A stretch of DNA of 64,000 nt, taken from Jannaschia pagri (GTDB lineage: Bacteria; Pseudomonadota; Alphaproteobacteria; Rhodobacterales; Rhodobacteraceae). Each line of letters begins with the position of its first letter. Within the stretch, counting starts at the first letter, position 1. Below, piece after piece: positions 7,935 to 14,825 of the stretch. The translations under genes and the position numbers were made by a program. The notes below the pieces were generated by a model, which had not been told where the DNA came from, did not search any database, and was given only the letters and a program-made list of their open reading frames with translations. The DNA lies in NCBI RefSeq assembly GCF_019655435.1, contig NZ_BPFH01000001.1, positions 372,001-436,000 on the forward strand. The letters are read 5' to 3'.

Positions 7935-8305
7935 TTGGACGCCTCCTTGGCTTTGCTATTGATATAGCGGTCGAAATTCGCGCGCATATCTGCTGGCATC
8001 GCCTGGTATGCGGCAAAGGTGTAAGCCCGCAACTCCTGGGGCGACGCATTGGATGCCCAGAACTTGGCCTCAGAGGTCAGGTTCTCCAAGACCGGCTGCG
8101 GGGCCCCATAGCGACGGATGACGGCCTGCATGGCCTCGTTGCGGCGGGCATCGGGCAGCGTCATCAGCGCCATGATAGCCAATGCTCCACGATGCCGGTC
8201 CCCAAGGTATTGCTCCAAGTTATCCGCGAACGCGCGCCACGCCTCCGGGCTGTCCACAGAGGCCGCCACATCGAGGGCGCCGCCTATGACGTGCCCGATG
8301 CTCAT
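7931..8305 (-). CDS. Phage protein of unknown function
   Basis: A 124-residue, Ala-rich, predominantly helical protein coupled on both sides by 4-base overlaps to the helicase (upstream) and the helix-turn-helix gene (downstream). No catalytic motif, signal peptide or membrane segment can be seen. It is probably part of the replication-to-packaging transition block, but nothing in the sequence identifies its function. Confidence 0.6.
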   Translation of the reverse strand: MSIGHVIGGALDVAASVDSPEAWRAFADNLEQYLGDRHRGALAIMALMTLPDARRNEAMQAVIRRYGAPQPVLENLTSEAKFWASNASPQELRAYTFAAYQAMPADMRANFDRYINSKAKEASK

Positions 8306-9525
8306 CGGACGATGGTCAGGCGCTCAGAGGCCCGCGTGATGGCCGTATAGCGCCACTGCTGAGCGTGTTCGCGAAAGACGTCCCCTTCATCATAGACAAG
8401 CACGTGCTTCCACTCGCTGCCTTGGGCTTTGTGGGTCGTCATGACCTGGGCAAAGTCAAACTGCGGATACATGACGAACTGCTGCGGCGTCGGCTTCCAG
8501 TTGGGATTCTGCCAACCCTCTTGAAAGGACATGACGGTGCGGACCCGTTCGTCGTCGTCATCCACGTCAACGATGCGCGTCTTGCACATCTGCGACGTCA
8601 GGAACGACGACGTGACCCGAAACACCTGACCGTTGAACAAGCCCGTTTTCCGATGGTTACGCGTGCACATGATGCGGTCCCCGGATTCGGGAAACGCGCC
8701 CACGTTCCCGGCGTGCTTGCGCATCTGCTTCGTGTAGCTGCGCCGAACGCGGTGGGTGCCGCATAGGACTTGATCGTAACCGCAGACTTCCTTGACCCCC
8801 AGCGTGCCGCGCTCGATGACTTCTAGGGCGCCAAACTCGCCATACTTGATTTCACCGTCTTCACGGATGCGCGTCGCGAGTTCCAAGATCGGGTTGTCCA
8901 GCGCCTGCCGGTGAACCTCTGTCAGCATTGCGTCGGGCTCGGCGTTCGTCAGGTAGCCCTGCCCTTTGACCGGCGGTAGCTGGAACGGATCACCAAGGAC
9001 CAGGATCGGCTTGTCGTACCGGAGAAGGTCGTGCGTGATTTCCTCGTTCACCATGGAGCATTCGTCCACAACGACGATCCCGGCGTCCGCGATCACGCTT
9101 TCCTCTTGCCAGACAAACGCCGTGCGATCTCCATCTTCCATGGGCTTGTAGATCGTGGAGTGAATCGTCGCGGCGTTGTCGCATCCTGACTGACGCATCC
9201 GCAGCGCCGCCTTGCCGGTATAGGCGCAGTAGACAGGGCCTCCGATCACTTCCTCAGCCAGCATCCGGGCAATGGTCGTCTTGCCGGTGCCTGCGTAGCC
9301 GAACAGGCGGAAAATGCGTTGCCCGCACGGATCATCAATCCAATCGCGCACCTTGGCGACTGCCGCCTCCTGGCCTGGGGATAGAGCAAAGCCCCCGACG
9401 TCTGCGCCAGCTGCACCGACGAGACAGGAGGGGGATGTGGTGGACGCGCCGCCGTCTGCGGTCTCGCCCTGCCCCATCTCTATCCCATGATCCGACGAAT
9501 GCACCATGCGCAACGCCGCCGTCAT
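8302..9525 (-). CDS. SF1 DNA helicase, Dda/RecD2-like
   Basis: A 407-residue superfamily 1B helicase. Visible motifs in order: Walker A 'GYAGTGKTTIARML' (~67-80), motif II 'IVVVDECSMV', motif III 'VLGDPFQLPPV', motif V 'TTHKAQGSEWKHVLV', and motif VI 'RYTAITRASERLTIV' at the C-terminus. These define a phage replication helicase of the T4 Dda/RecD-like type. ATG 9525 is preferred over GTG 9534 because it overlaps the upstream stop as ATGA, the pattern seen throughout this operon. It likely works with the winged-helix protein encoded just before it in phage DNA replication. Confidence 0.88.
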   Translation of the reverse strand: MTAALRMVHSSDHGIEMGQGETADGGASTTSPSCLVGAAGADVGGFALSPGQEAAVAKVRDWIDDPCGQRIFRLFGYAGTGKTTIARMLAEEVIGGPVYCAYTGKAALRMRQSGCDNAATIHSTIYKPMEDGDRTAFVWQEESVIADAGIVVVDECSMVNEEITHDLLRYDKPILVLGDPFQLPPVKGQGYLTNAEPDAMLTEVHRQALDNPILELATRIREDGEIKYGEFGALEVIERGTLGVKEVCGYDQVLCGTHRVRRSYTKQMRKHAGNVGAFPESGDRIMCTRNHRKTGLFNGQVFRVTSSFLTSQMCKTRIVDVDDDDERVRTVMSFQEGWQNPNWKPTPQQFVMYPQFDFAQVMTTHKAQGSEWKHVLVYDEGDVFREHAQQWRYTAITRASERLTIVR

Positions 9526-10262
9526 GTCGACCACCCAAACGCTGCGTCCATGTCATCGAGGGTTATCGGGGCGCTTTCAGCTTGCGCGACGGTTTCAGGG
9601 CGCGGCGGATCAGCCAGGAAATACTGCTGCGCACGCGTGCCCGCGCGTTCCTTATATAGGGGCTGCGAGTCGATGTTACGTGATAGGTTACGTGATAGAT
9701 CGGGGTTTTCGGGCGCCTTTGGGCGGGGCCACGACCGGCCCTTTGACCACTGTTTGAGCGCGTCCAGCCGCTTGAGCGCCGCCTTTGTGAGCGAGCGATA
9801 GCCAACCAGATCCCGCAGCCAACAGATCAGCCGCGCAACGTCGAGGCGGTACTCCTTCACCAGCCCGCGCCCCGTCTGGCGGTCCTTCATCTTGATGGCA
9901 CCCGCGCCGATTAGCTGCTGGCGGATTCGGTAAGCCTGCATTCGGCTGATACCGCCCCAGGCTTCCCAGCGAGCCGAGGGCGCGGCCACCCAGCCCGATC
10001 CGCGACGGCCTTCCAGGGCGAAGAACCGAACCGCCTTTTTGACCACCTGACAGGTCCGTGCGCCCGCACCAGCCTTGCGCATGAGGCGGTCAATGCAGGA
10101 AATCGTTGCGTTCAGTTCCTGAATTGCGAACGGAATTGACGAATTTTCTTGCACCGATGCCGATTTCTTGCAAGACGAGTGCACGGACACTCTCGTTCTG
10201 TGGTCTGGGGTGGAGCCGGTTAGGTCGTGGCTCCACCCACTTCTCCCGAAAATACCAGTCAT
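9522..10262 (-). CDS. Winged-helix phage replication-type protein
   Basis: A 246-residue basic protein. The start at ATG 10262 overlaps the stop of the RuvC-like gene (ATGA). Residues ~60-165 contain a winged-helix-like segment with 'WGGISRMQAYRIRQQLIGAG' as a plausible recognition-helix region, then 'TGRGLVKEYRLDVARLI'. Proteins of this type next to a phage helicase usually act as replication initiators or helicase loaders. The C-terminal 50 residues look disordered. The function is inferred from context. Confidence 0.6.
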   Translation of the reverse strand: MTGIFGRSGWSHDLTGSTPDHRTRVSVHSSCKKSASVQENSSIPFAIQELNATISCIDRLMRKAGAGARTCQVVKKAVRFFALEGRRGSGWVAAPSARWEAWGGISRMQAYRIRQQLIGAGAIKMKDRQTGRGLVKEYRLDVARLICWLRDLVGYRSLTKAALKRLDALKQWSKGRSWPRPKAPENPDLSRNLSRNIDSQPLYKERAGTRAQQYFLADPPRPETVAQAESAPITLDDMDAAFGWST

Positions 10263-10789
10263 TGCCGCGCTCCTTTGGCGAATAGGGGGGTGCTTCGGTG
10301 GGCTTGATGCTGTCCGTGACGTGCGCAGGCGAAGTCCCAGCACGCCGCTGCATCCGCCGCGTCATGGTCAGGCACGTCCCAACCCAGCAAACGGCAGCGG
10401 TGAACGACCATCTGTTTGATGGCCTTCTTGGCATCGGCTTTGTTCTTTGCTGACTGTCCGCGCGTTGTCGGAACGGACCCCAGAAAGTGCTTGCGAACGC
10501 TGCTGATGTGGACGCTATCAGCATGGACGCCGCGCGCCTTGCAGACCGACTTGGCCACGAACGCCAGCCCGATCAGAAGGTGCGAAGCGTTAGGGCCACC
10601 AATGGGCGCCTCAACCACCACCAGGTCGGGCCGCTCATCACGCAACAGCCGGTCCACGACGCCGAGCAGCTTCGCCCCGCGGGCCTCATCGCCCTTGCCC
10701 AGATCCACGGACCACGCGCGAGGATCACCGCCGACGTCACCAACGGCGATCCCTGTTTGCGTGGCAATGTCCAATGCCACGACGCGCAT
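10259..10789 (-). CDS. RuvC-like Holliday junction resolvase (RNase H fold)
   Basis: A 176-residue protein with the RuvC arrangement of acidic residues: D7 in 'VVALDIATQTG', E60 in 'LVVVEAPIGG', and D143/D146 near 'DHDAADAAACWD'. This matches phage RuvC-like endonucleases that resolve branched DNA before packaging. The 'KNKADAKKAIKQ' helix before the last acidic residues also fits. It overlaps the upstream gene (TGATG) and the downstream gene (ATGA), so it is translated as part of the replication operon. Confidence 0.85.
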   Translation of the reverse strand: MRVVALDIATQTGIAVGDVGGDPRAWSVDLGKGDEARGAKLLGVVDRLLRDERPDLVVVEAPIGGPNASHLLIGLAFVAKSVCKARGVHADSVHISSVRKHFLGSVPTTRGQSAKNKADAKKAIKQMVVHRCRLLGWDVPDHDAADAAACWDFACARHGQHQAHRSTPLFAKGARQ

Positions 10790-11166
10790 CAGACGGCGAT
10801 CTCGTCGGGTGCCAGCGCCTCGTCACCGTCGAACGGCTGAACCTCGTCGGCCTCGGTGGCCTTCGGGCCGTCCTCGAACATGTCGGGCGTCGATTGCCCT
10901 TCCCATTGCCCTTGCAATAGGTCGCGCAAGTGATCGAAAGAGCGCAGGTAATCGGCGCGCTTCTCATCGTCCATCTTGTCGATCCGGCGAATGTCCGACA
11001 GCGCCTTTTTGTGCAGGCCCGGATTGTCATCGAGGAATTGGCGGATCTCGCCCCGCCGTTCTGCGGCTTCGCTGGCCGATTTGCTTTCCCCTCGAGCCCA
11101 AGCGTCCATGTGGCTGACGAGATTGTCGTGATCGACGTTGAGGTCTTCGTGAGTGTCGTCTGACAT
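10789..11166 (-). CDS. Acidic helical phage protein, unknown function
   Basis: A 125-residue, highly charged and acidic protein. ATG 11166 (MSDDTHED) is favoured because GGAG sits nine bases upstream; a start four codons earlier is possible. The central part, 'EIRQFLDDNPGLHKKALSDI' and 'KMDDEKRADYLRSFD', should form helices. It is coupled to the RuvC-like gene by a one-base overlap. Such acidic proteins can be single-strand-binding or anti-host factors, but the sequence does not decide. Confidence 0.6.
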   Translation of the reverse strand: MSDDTHEDLNVDHDNLVSHMDAWARGESKSASEAAERRGEIRQFLDDNPGLHKKALSDIRRIDKMDDEKRADYLRSFDHLRDLLQGQWEGQSTPDMFEDGPKATEADEVQPFDGDEALAPDEIAV

Positions 11167-11282
11167 TGTAATCTCCAATGTGAGTGAGGTGTCGGCATCT
11201 CGCTGCCGACCGGCGCCTGGGTGCTGTCCATTTCCCGGTTTTCCTCACCGAAGGAGGCGGGAGGCATGGCAGCGTCGCAGCC

Positions 11283-11870
11283 TCAGCGGGCGGCTGTGTT
11301 ACGCCCTCCTTCGGTATGCTGTTGGATTTGGTCGCCCATGACGTCCCAGCCGGGCCGCGCCCGACGTGAGAACAATTCCAGGCGACGCGTGGCAGACGGC
11401 AGCAACCGCTCCGCTGCCGCAAAGGCCGCATCCGGCTTTTCGGAATGCCGCCCAGCTTGCGCGATGATGACAGACCGGACGTCGCGCGCCGTCTTTGGCC
11501 GACCGATCCGTCCAATGAGGAATGGCTCACCCGCGCCGCGCAGCACATAGCCGGTGCCGAACGCTTGCTTGCCGTGCTTGGTCGTCTTGGCCCAATGCCC
11601 GGAGGTGACGAACGAGAACCCCCACGCCTTGAGGCAGTCGATTTGCTGATCGAGCATGGGGTTTGTGGCCCATAGCCAGAGCAGCGCGTCAGGCTTGCAC
11701 AGATCCGCGACCGGCAGCGCCTTGATCCGGTCCATGGACCAGCACTCGTAATGCGCCTGGGCGGATTTGGCCTCCCCGCGCTCCGACCGCAGCGCAAACG
11801 CCCAAGGCGGGTCAGCCATAACGAAGTCGTAGACGAACAAGGGAAGGTCAGAGAACGCCGTGAAGATCAT
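11283..11870 (-). CDS. MT-A70 family DNA adenine N6-methyltransferase
   Basis: A 195-residue methyltransferase with the catalytic DPPW motif in 'FVMADPPWAFALRSERGEAK' near residue 23. It also has 'LLWLWATNPML' and 'RRLELFSRRARPGWDVMGD', the usual C-terminal marks of phage MT-A70 enzymes. It transfers a methyl group from S-adenosylmethionine to adenine N6 in DNA, probably shielding phage DNA from host restriction. ATG 11870 is used because it overlaps the upstream stop (ATGA); the long N-terminal extension in the same frame has no family similarity. No restriction enzyme lies next to it. Confidence 0.85.
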   Translation of the reverse strand: MIFTAFSDLPLFVYDFVMADPPWAFALRSERGEAKSAQAHYECWSMDRIKALPVADLCKPDALLWLWATNPMLDQQIDCLKAWGFSFVTSGHWAKTTKHGKQAFGTGYVLRGAGEPFLIGRIGRPKTARDVRSVIIAQAGRHSEKPDAAFAAAERLLPSATRRLELFSRRARPGWDVMGDQIQQHTEGGRNTAAR

Positions 11871-12049
11871 GGCGCCGTCCTCGGCTTCTTCATCGCCGCT
11901 TGACGCTTCACCAGGGCCGCGCGCCGGAACTCGTCCTTGAGTGGATCCGTGTCGGACAGGCACTCGACCACGATCATCGCCAACCGGTGGCCGAGCGTCG
12001 CAAACGCTTCTCGCCGGTCCTGGCGTTCCGCTGCATCCGACCGCTTCAT
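11867..12049 (-). CDS. Small helical phage protein
   Basis: A 60-residue charged protein (MKRSDAAERQDRREAF...). The ATG at 12049 overlaps the previous stop (ATGA) and its own stop overlaps the methyltransferase start, so it is embedded in a run of translationally coupled genes. It has no recognisable domain. The frame could be extended upstream to 12124, but then it would overlap the preceding gene by 79 bases. Confidence 0.55.
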   Translation of the reverse strand: MKRSDAAERQDRREAFATLGHRLAMIVVECLSDTDPLKDEFRRAALVKRQAAMKKPRTAP

Positions 12050-12228
12050 GACGCTGGCCGCCGTGCCGAATAGATCTCCGCAAGCCGCCCGGTGTCGCGC
12101 AAAACGCCCACGATGATACGACACTGATCGACGGGAATGCCGCTGCGGACGCTTATGTCATCGACACCCCAGCCGAGCATCAGACCGTTGACCACGACCA
12201 TGTGTGCGGGCGGCAATGTCTTGGTCAT
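12046..12228 (-). CDS. Small helix-turn-helix-like phage protein, first gene of leftward block
   Basis: A 60-residue protein starting at ATG 12228 (MTKTLPPAHMVVV...). The segment 'MLGWGVDDISVRSGIPVDQC' followed by 'RIIVGVLRDTGRLAEIYSAR' reads like a compact helix-turn-helix. GGGAAGGG lies about ten bases upstream. It heads the long leftward operon and faces the rightward lipoprotein gene, so the region 12229-12321 should hold divergent promoters. A regulatory role is inferred. Confidence 0.55.
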   Translation of the reverse strand: MTKTLPPAHMVVVNGLMLGWGVDDISVRSGIPVDQCRIIVGVLRDTGRLAEIYSARRPAS

Positions 12229-12333
12229 GCCGAGAACCCTTCCCGGCCAAGGCTTTCCGCCGTAGCGTTGGCGGCGCGACCTGGGAAAGGGACCCAAGCC
12301 GCGCCTACGTCACACCATCCCAAGGAGTAAAAA

Positions 12334-12351
12334 ATGGCGGACGATTCATGA
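12334..12351 (+). CDS. Five-codon leader peptide coupled to the lipoprotein gene
   Basis: AAGGAG at 12322-12327 is placed at the right distance from an ATG at 12334, not from the lipoprotein ATG at 12348. The frame reads M-A-D-D-S and stops with TGA, whose bases overlap the lipoprotein start (ATGA). Ribosomes would finish this peptide and restart on the lipoprotein. The arrangement is seen directly; whether it is regulatory is unknown. Confidence 0.45.
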   Translation: MADDS

Positions 12352-12572
12352 GAACGATTTTGGCCGCTGCGCTGCTGGCGCCGACGCTGACAGCCTGTGT
12401 TGAGCAACTCGTCACGCCCGAAGGGTGCCCGATCTACTACGACGACATCATGCGTCACCATACTGAGGCTTGCGTTGCAGCCTACCGACGCGAACGCGCA
12501 AGACAGGCTGGTGTGCCGGTCACGGAGTGCACGCCTAACGGTCGCGGCGGCATGATATGCGTGACGCAGTAG
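12348..12572 (+). CDS. Small prophage lipoprotein
   Basis: A 74-residue protein beginning MRTILAAALLAPTLTACVEQ: a short basic start, a hydrophobic stretch and the lipobox L-T-A-C, so Cys17 should be lipidated and the rest exported. The mature part has four more Cys residues and no known domain. It is a lone rightward gene beside the immunity region. Such prophage lipoproteins often act in superinfection exclusion, or it could be an Rz1-like spanin part; neither is shown. The start is coupled to a five-codon leader frame. Confidence 0.65.
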   Translation: MRTILAAALLAPTLTACVEQLVTPEGCPIYYDDIMRHHTEACVAAYRRERARQAGVPVTECTPNGRGGMICVTQ

Positions 12573-12579
12573 CCGCATC

Positions 12580-12774
12580 CTAGGCCGCGCTATCAGGCGC
12601 CCAAGCGCTGACCGAAACTGCTCCCTTCGTCTCTTTCTCGATGCGGAGCATCAGGTCAAAACTTGGGCGCTTTTTGCCTGACAGGATCTGGCTCAGGTAC
12701 GCAGGGACGATCTCGACGCTACGCGCAAAGTCGCCTTTGTTCTTGCCTTTGAGGTAGTCTTTGAGGTCTTGCAT
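12580..12774 (-). CDS. Cro/YdaS-like helix-turn-helix repressor
   Basis: A 64-residue protein: 'MQDLKDYLKGKNKGDFARSV' then 'VPAYLSQILSGKKRPSFDL', a standard Cro/YdaS-type helix-turn-helix. It is divergent from the CI-like gene. Operator 12781-12799 lies just six bases before its start codon, so its own transcription must be controlled by whichever protein binds there. Together with the CI-like protein it forms the lysis-lysogeny switch. Confidence 0.8.
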   Translation of the reverse strand: MQDLKDYLKGKNKGDFARSVEIVPAYLSQILSGKKRPSFDLMLRIEKETKGAVSVSAWAPDSAA

Positions 12775-12780
12775 AGCATC

Positions 12781-12799
12781 ATTTAGCCATTAGCTAAAT
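12781..12799. promoter_or_regulatory. Phage operator 1
   Basis: A perfect inverted repeat, ATTTAGC-CATTA-GCTAAAT: 7-base arms with a 5-base centre. It lies between the Cro-like start (12774) and the CI-like gene. Confidence 0.75.
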
Positions 12800-12813
12800 T
12801 TGATGCAACTCCA

Positions 12814-12832
12814 AGTTTGCCATTCGCAAATT
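12814..12832. promoter_or_regulatory. Phage operator 2 (divergent copy)
   Basis: A related inverted repeat, TTTGC-CATTC-GCAAA, with the same 5-base centre as operator 1 but different half-site bases. It lies 34 bases before the CI-like ATG and may bind the same protein with different affinity. Confidence 0.55.
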
Positions 12833-12865
12833 CCGACAGCGCTCATCGCCTGCTACCAAGTCGGC

Positions 12866-13168
12866 ATGACTCTCGACCTTCGTATTCGCGCCTTGCGCAA
12901 AGAGCGTGGACTGACGCTTGCTGAATTGGCTTGTCAGATAGGGGTGTCAGCCCCTCACCTCTCTGAGGTCGAGCGCGGCAAGAAGAACTTGAACAATCAC
13001 CTTTTGGTGCGCTTGGCCGACGCTTTGGAGGTGAAGCCGCAGGACCTTATTTCTGGGGACCAGGAGCGCGACGAACTAACCGAGTTGCTGACCACTGCGT
13101 CGGATCTCAGCGATCAGGATCTTGAGCGTCTTTTGGCTTTTGCAAAGGCTCTACAGAACAGCGTTTGA
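12866..13168 (+). CDS. CI-like XRE-family phage repressor
   Basis: A 100-residue regulator with a textbook XRE helix-turn-helix at ~5-60: 'RIRALRKERGLTLAELACQI', 'VSAPHLSEVERGKKNLNNH', 'LADALEVKPQDL'. The C-terminus, 'LSDQDLERLLAFAKALQ', is a short helical tail, not the peptidase domain of lambda CI, so induction would not use RecA-driven self-cleavage. ATG 12866 is chosen because upstream codons overlap the operators. Four operator copies surround the gene. Confidence 0.8.
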   Translation: MTLDLRIRALRKERGLTLAELACQIGVSAPHLSEVERGKKNLNNHLLVRLADALEVKPQDLISGDQERDELTELLTTASDLSDQDLERLLAFAKALQNSV

Positions 13169-13247
13169 GTTCTCGGGCGTACTCTAGCACCCGCGCTTTG
13201 CTGGCTTCATCAAGCCCCTCGTAGACGTCAACCAGCGTCTTCCACAT
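13107..13247 (-). CDS. Possible 46-residue protein antisense to the repressor 3' end
   Basis: The minus-strand frame starts with ATG 13247 behind a GGGGGG run, and reads MWKTLVDVYEGLDEASKARV then 'LEYARELKR'. This is a convincing amphipathic helix, similar in style to C-terminal helices of XRE regulators. Its last 21 codons lie opposite the repressor's 3' end. Codon use in the non-overlapping part is reasonable. It could be a small antirepressor or a chance frame. Confidence 0.35.
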   Translation of the reverse strand: MWKTLVDVYEGLDEASKARVLEYARELKRCSVEPLQKPKDAQDPDR

Positions 13248-13309
13248 ACCTGCCCCCCGCACTCAGCAAAGCATTGTGCGCAACCTTCGGCTGCGCCATC
13301 GCAGAAGAA

Positions 13310-13328
13310 ATTTACCTATCAGCTAAAT
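13310..13328. promoter_or_regulatory. Phage operator 3
   Basis: ATTTACC-TATCA-GCTAAAT: the right half-site is identical to operator 1 and the left differs at one position. It lies upstream of the rightward early genes. Confidence 0.7.
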
Positions 13329-13342
13329 TTTCTCTTGCGAAT

Positions 13343-13361
13343 ATTTATCTATTAGCTAAGT
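13343..13361. promoter_or_regulatory. Phage operator 4
   Basis: ATTTATC-TATTA-GCTAAGT: the same 7-5-7 layout, 33 bases (about three helical turns) from operator 3. The pair would control the promoter of the early operon that starts at 13462. Confidence 0.7.
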
Positions 13362-13461
13362 TCCTCTCCATACACAAACCGGCTCTTACCCGCGAAACAC
13401 CAGAATTTACCTTAATTGAGGTCAAATTTGGGCAGGGGCCTCTTGACGTAAAGGAACGCTG

Positions 13462-13614
13462 ATGGACCCGCTGTTTGATACCCCGCCCGCCCCGCCATTG
13501 CCCGCGACGGATGCTGATTTCGATTGCTACATCCTGCCTCGCTCCGCTTGGCGCACGGTGCCTGATGATCTTGCGGATCTGGTGACGTTCAACGTGTCGG
13601 CGGGTGCGGTCTGA
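13462..13614 (+). CDS. Small first gene of the rightward early operon
   Basis: A 50-residue protein, MDPLFDTPPAPPLPATDADF..., with AAGGA at good spacing before ATG 13462. The stop overlaps the next start (TGATG), which supports real translation. The N-terminus is Pro-rich and the rest has no known motif. It is the first gene after operators 3 and 4, so it should be expressed early. Function unknown. Confidence 0.6.
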   Translation: MDPLFDTPPAPPLPATDADFDCYILPRSAWRTVPDDLADLVTFNVSAGAV

Positions 13615-14069
13615 TGGTCGCGCACACCCCTCAGTCCGACGTCCTGAACGCGATGGAGCCCGTCGTGTCGTTCATCAGCCTGCGCGCTCAAGCTGACACG
13701 GCTGCCGACTATCATGTGATCGGGTCTTATCGTGACGGTAAATACGTTGACGCCTGCGACGGCGAAGGTTGCGAGATTGATGCGGTCACAACGGCGGGCG
13801 CGTTCATCGGGAAGGAATGGGCTCACTGGAAAACGAGCGCGCTTTGGGAGCGTCCGCCAGCGGTGTGTCGTCGGTTCTACGATCATCCGCGTTACGGCCC
13901 GACCGAAAGTAGCCCGCTGACCAAGCTGAAAGTCTCGGTCGTGGCCTACATCGACGCCACTTTCGAGGGCGACCTGCACCCCGGCTATCCCGATTGGTGC
14001 GCCGACGCGGCCCAGGAAAGCGACGACTATTACGAGTTCCAGCGCCAGGAATACGCGGCGCGCGGATAG
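13614..14069 (+). CDS. Early phage protein, unknown function
   Basis: A 151-residue acidic protein, coupled to the preceding small gene by a one-base overlap. It is rich in Asp, Tyr and Trp ('DYHVIGSYRDGKYVDACDGE', 'KEWAHWKTSALWERPP') and has four Cys residues. No domain is recognised. Its place in the early operon suggests a host-takeover or regulatory role, which is inference only. Confidence 0.65.
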   Translation: MVAHTPQSDVLNAMEPVVSFISLRAQADTAADYHVIGSYRDGKYVDACDGEGCEIDAVTTAGAFIGKEWAHWKTSALWERPPAVCRRFYDHPRYGPTESSPLTKLKVSVVAYIDATFEGDLHPGYPDWCADAAQESDDYYEFQRQEYAARG

Positions 14070-14095
14070 GTTCCGGGCAGCATCACTCACAAGAC

Positions 14096-14134
14096 GCGCA
14101 CCCCGCTCCTGATACCTGCCCGGTAGGGGTGCGC
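14096..14134 (+). other. Hairpin in early operon spacer
   Basis: Perfect 9-base arms GCGCACCCC (14096-14104) and GGGGTGCGC (14126-14134) enclose a 21-base loop. It is followed directly by a second, terminator-like hairpin. No T-run follows this one. Confidence 0.5.
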
Positions 14135-14139
14135 CACTT

Positions 14140-14193
14140 GCCGGGGCCAAGCGCCTCCCAACACCTCCCAAACAGTTTGGTCCCGGCCTTTTC
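14140..14193 (+). terminator. Terminator-like hairpin in early operon
   Basis: Arms GCCGGGGCCAA (14140-14150) and TTGGTCCCGGC (14177-14187) form 11 pairs including one G-T, followed by CTTTTCTT. This resembles an intrinsic terminator within the early operon, 33 bases before the next gene. The long 26-base loop is unusual. Confidence 0.5.
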
Positions 14194-14226
14194 TTGGTGC
14201 TGACCAGCAAAAAAGGATGATCCCCA

Positions 14227-14643
14227 ATGAATACGTCAACCATCGTCTTCCTCATCAATGACCACGCACGGGCCATCGAGGCCGTCTATGAGGAAGGCGC
14301 AAAGGTGGAATTGTTTAAGACGCTAGATCCATCCATCGCAGTTGACGATTTGATCGTCGTCCAATCCGGCACGCGGCACAAGATGACGGTGGCTAAAGTC
14401 ACCGCCGTTGATGTCAATGTTAATTTCGACAGCCCAACAATTGTCAAATGGGCTGTGCAGCGGGTGGACACTCCTGCGTTCACGGAAATCTTGCAGTCGG
14501 AAAGCGATGCGATTTCGGCGGTTCAGGCTGCCGAGCGGCGCCGTAAGAAAGAAGAACTTCGCAAGACAATGTTTGCCGATCACGAGGCAAGCATCGCTGC
14601 GCTCAAGCTGACCGACCGCTCCGATGATGATGTGGTCGAATAG
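14227..14643 (+). CDS. Early phage protein, unknown function
   Basis: A 138-residue protein with AAGGAT before ATG 14227. The first ~85 residues alternate strands and short helices: 'MNTSTIVFLINDHARAIEAV', then 'DLIVVQSGTRHKMTVAKVTA', like a small beta-barrel. The rest is a charged helix, 'ERRRKKEELRKTM'. It has no recognised family. It sits between two structured non-coding stretches. Confidence 0.6.
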   Translation: MNTSTIVFLINDHARAIEAVYEEGAKVELFKTLDPSIAVDDLIVVQSGTRHKMTVAKVTAVDVNVNFDSPTIVKWAVQRVDTPAFTEILQSESDAISAVQAAERRRKKEELRKTMFADHEASIAALKLTDRSDDDVVE

Positions 14644-14690
14644 ATACTGAATAGCGACGTGACCTAGTGCCTAGCCCCATAGGAGCGTCC

Positions 14691-14805
14691 GCTAATAGTC
14701 ATGCGACTATTAGCCAAGAGAGATCTTTCTCTCGAAAAAGCGGGTTAATCGGCCAATTTACGTGGGGCTTCTAAGGCGAAGTGCTTGGTCGATTAACCCG
14801 ACTTT
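14691..14805 (+). other. Cluster of three inverted repeats (possible RNA element)
   Basis: Three inverted repeats follow each other. The first has perfect 10-base arms GCTAATAGTC / GACTATTAGC at 14691-14714. The second is GAGAGA-TCTT-TCTCTC at 14718-14733. The third has arms CGGGTTAATCG (14741-14751) and CGATTAACCCG (14790-14800), extendable outward to AAAAG / CTTTT with one bulge, and encloses a small hairpin CTTC-TAAGGC-GAAG. The next gene starts at 14826. It may be a leader structure, an antitermination site or a small RNA. Confidence 0.55.
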
Positions 14806-14825
14806 TCCCAACAGGAACCGGTCAA

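Noticed and set aside
13274-13462. 62-codon plus-strand frame before the early operon
   Set aside because: It runs through operators 3 and 4, has no ribosome site, and its codons are explained by the operator sequence.
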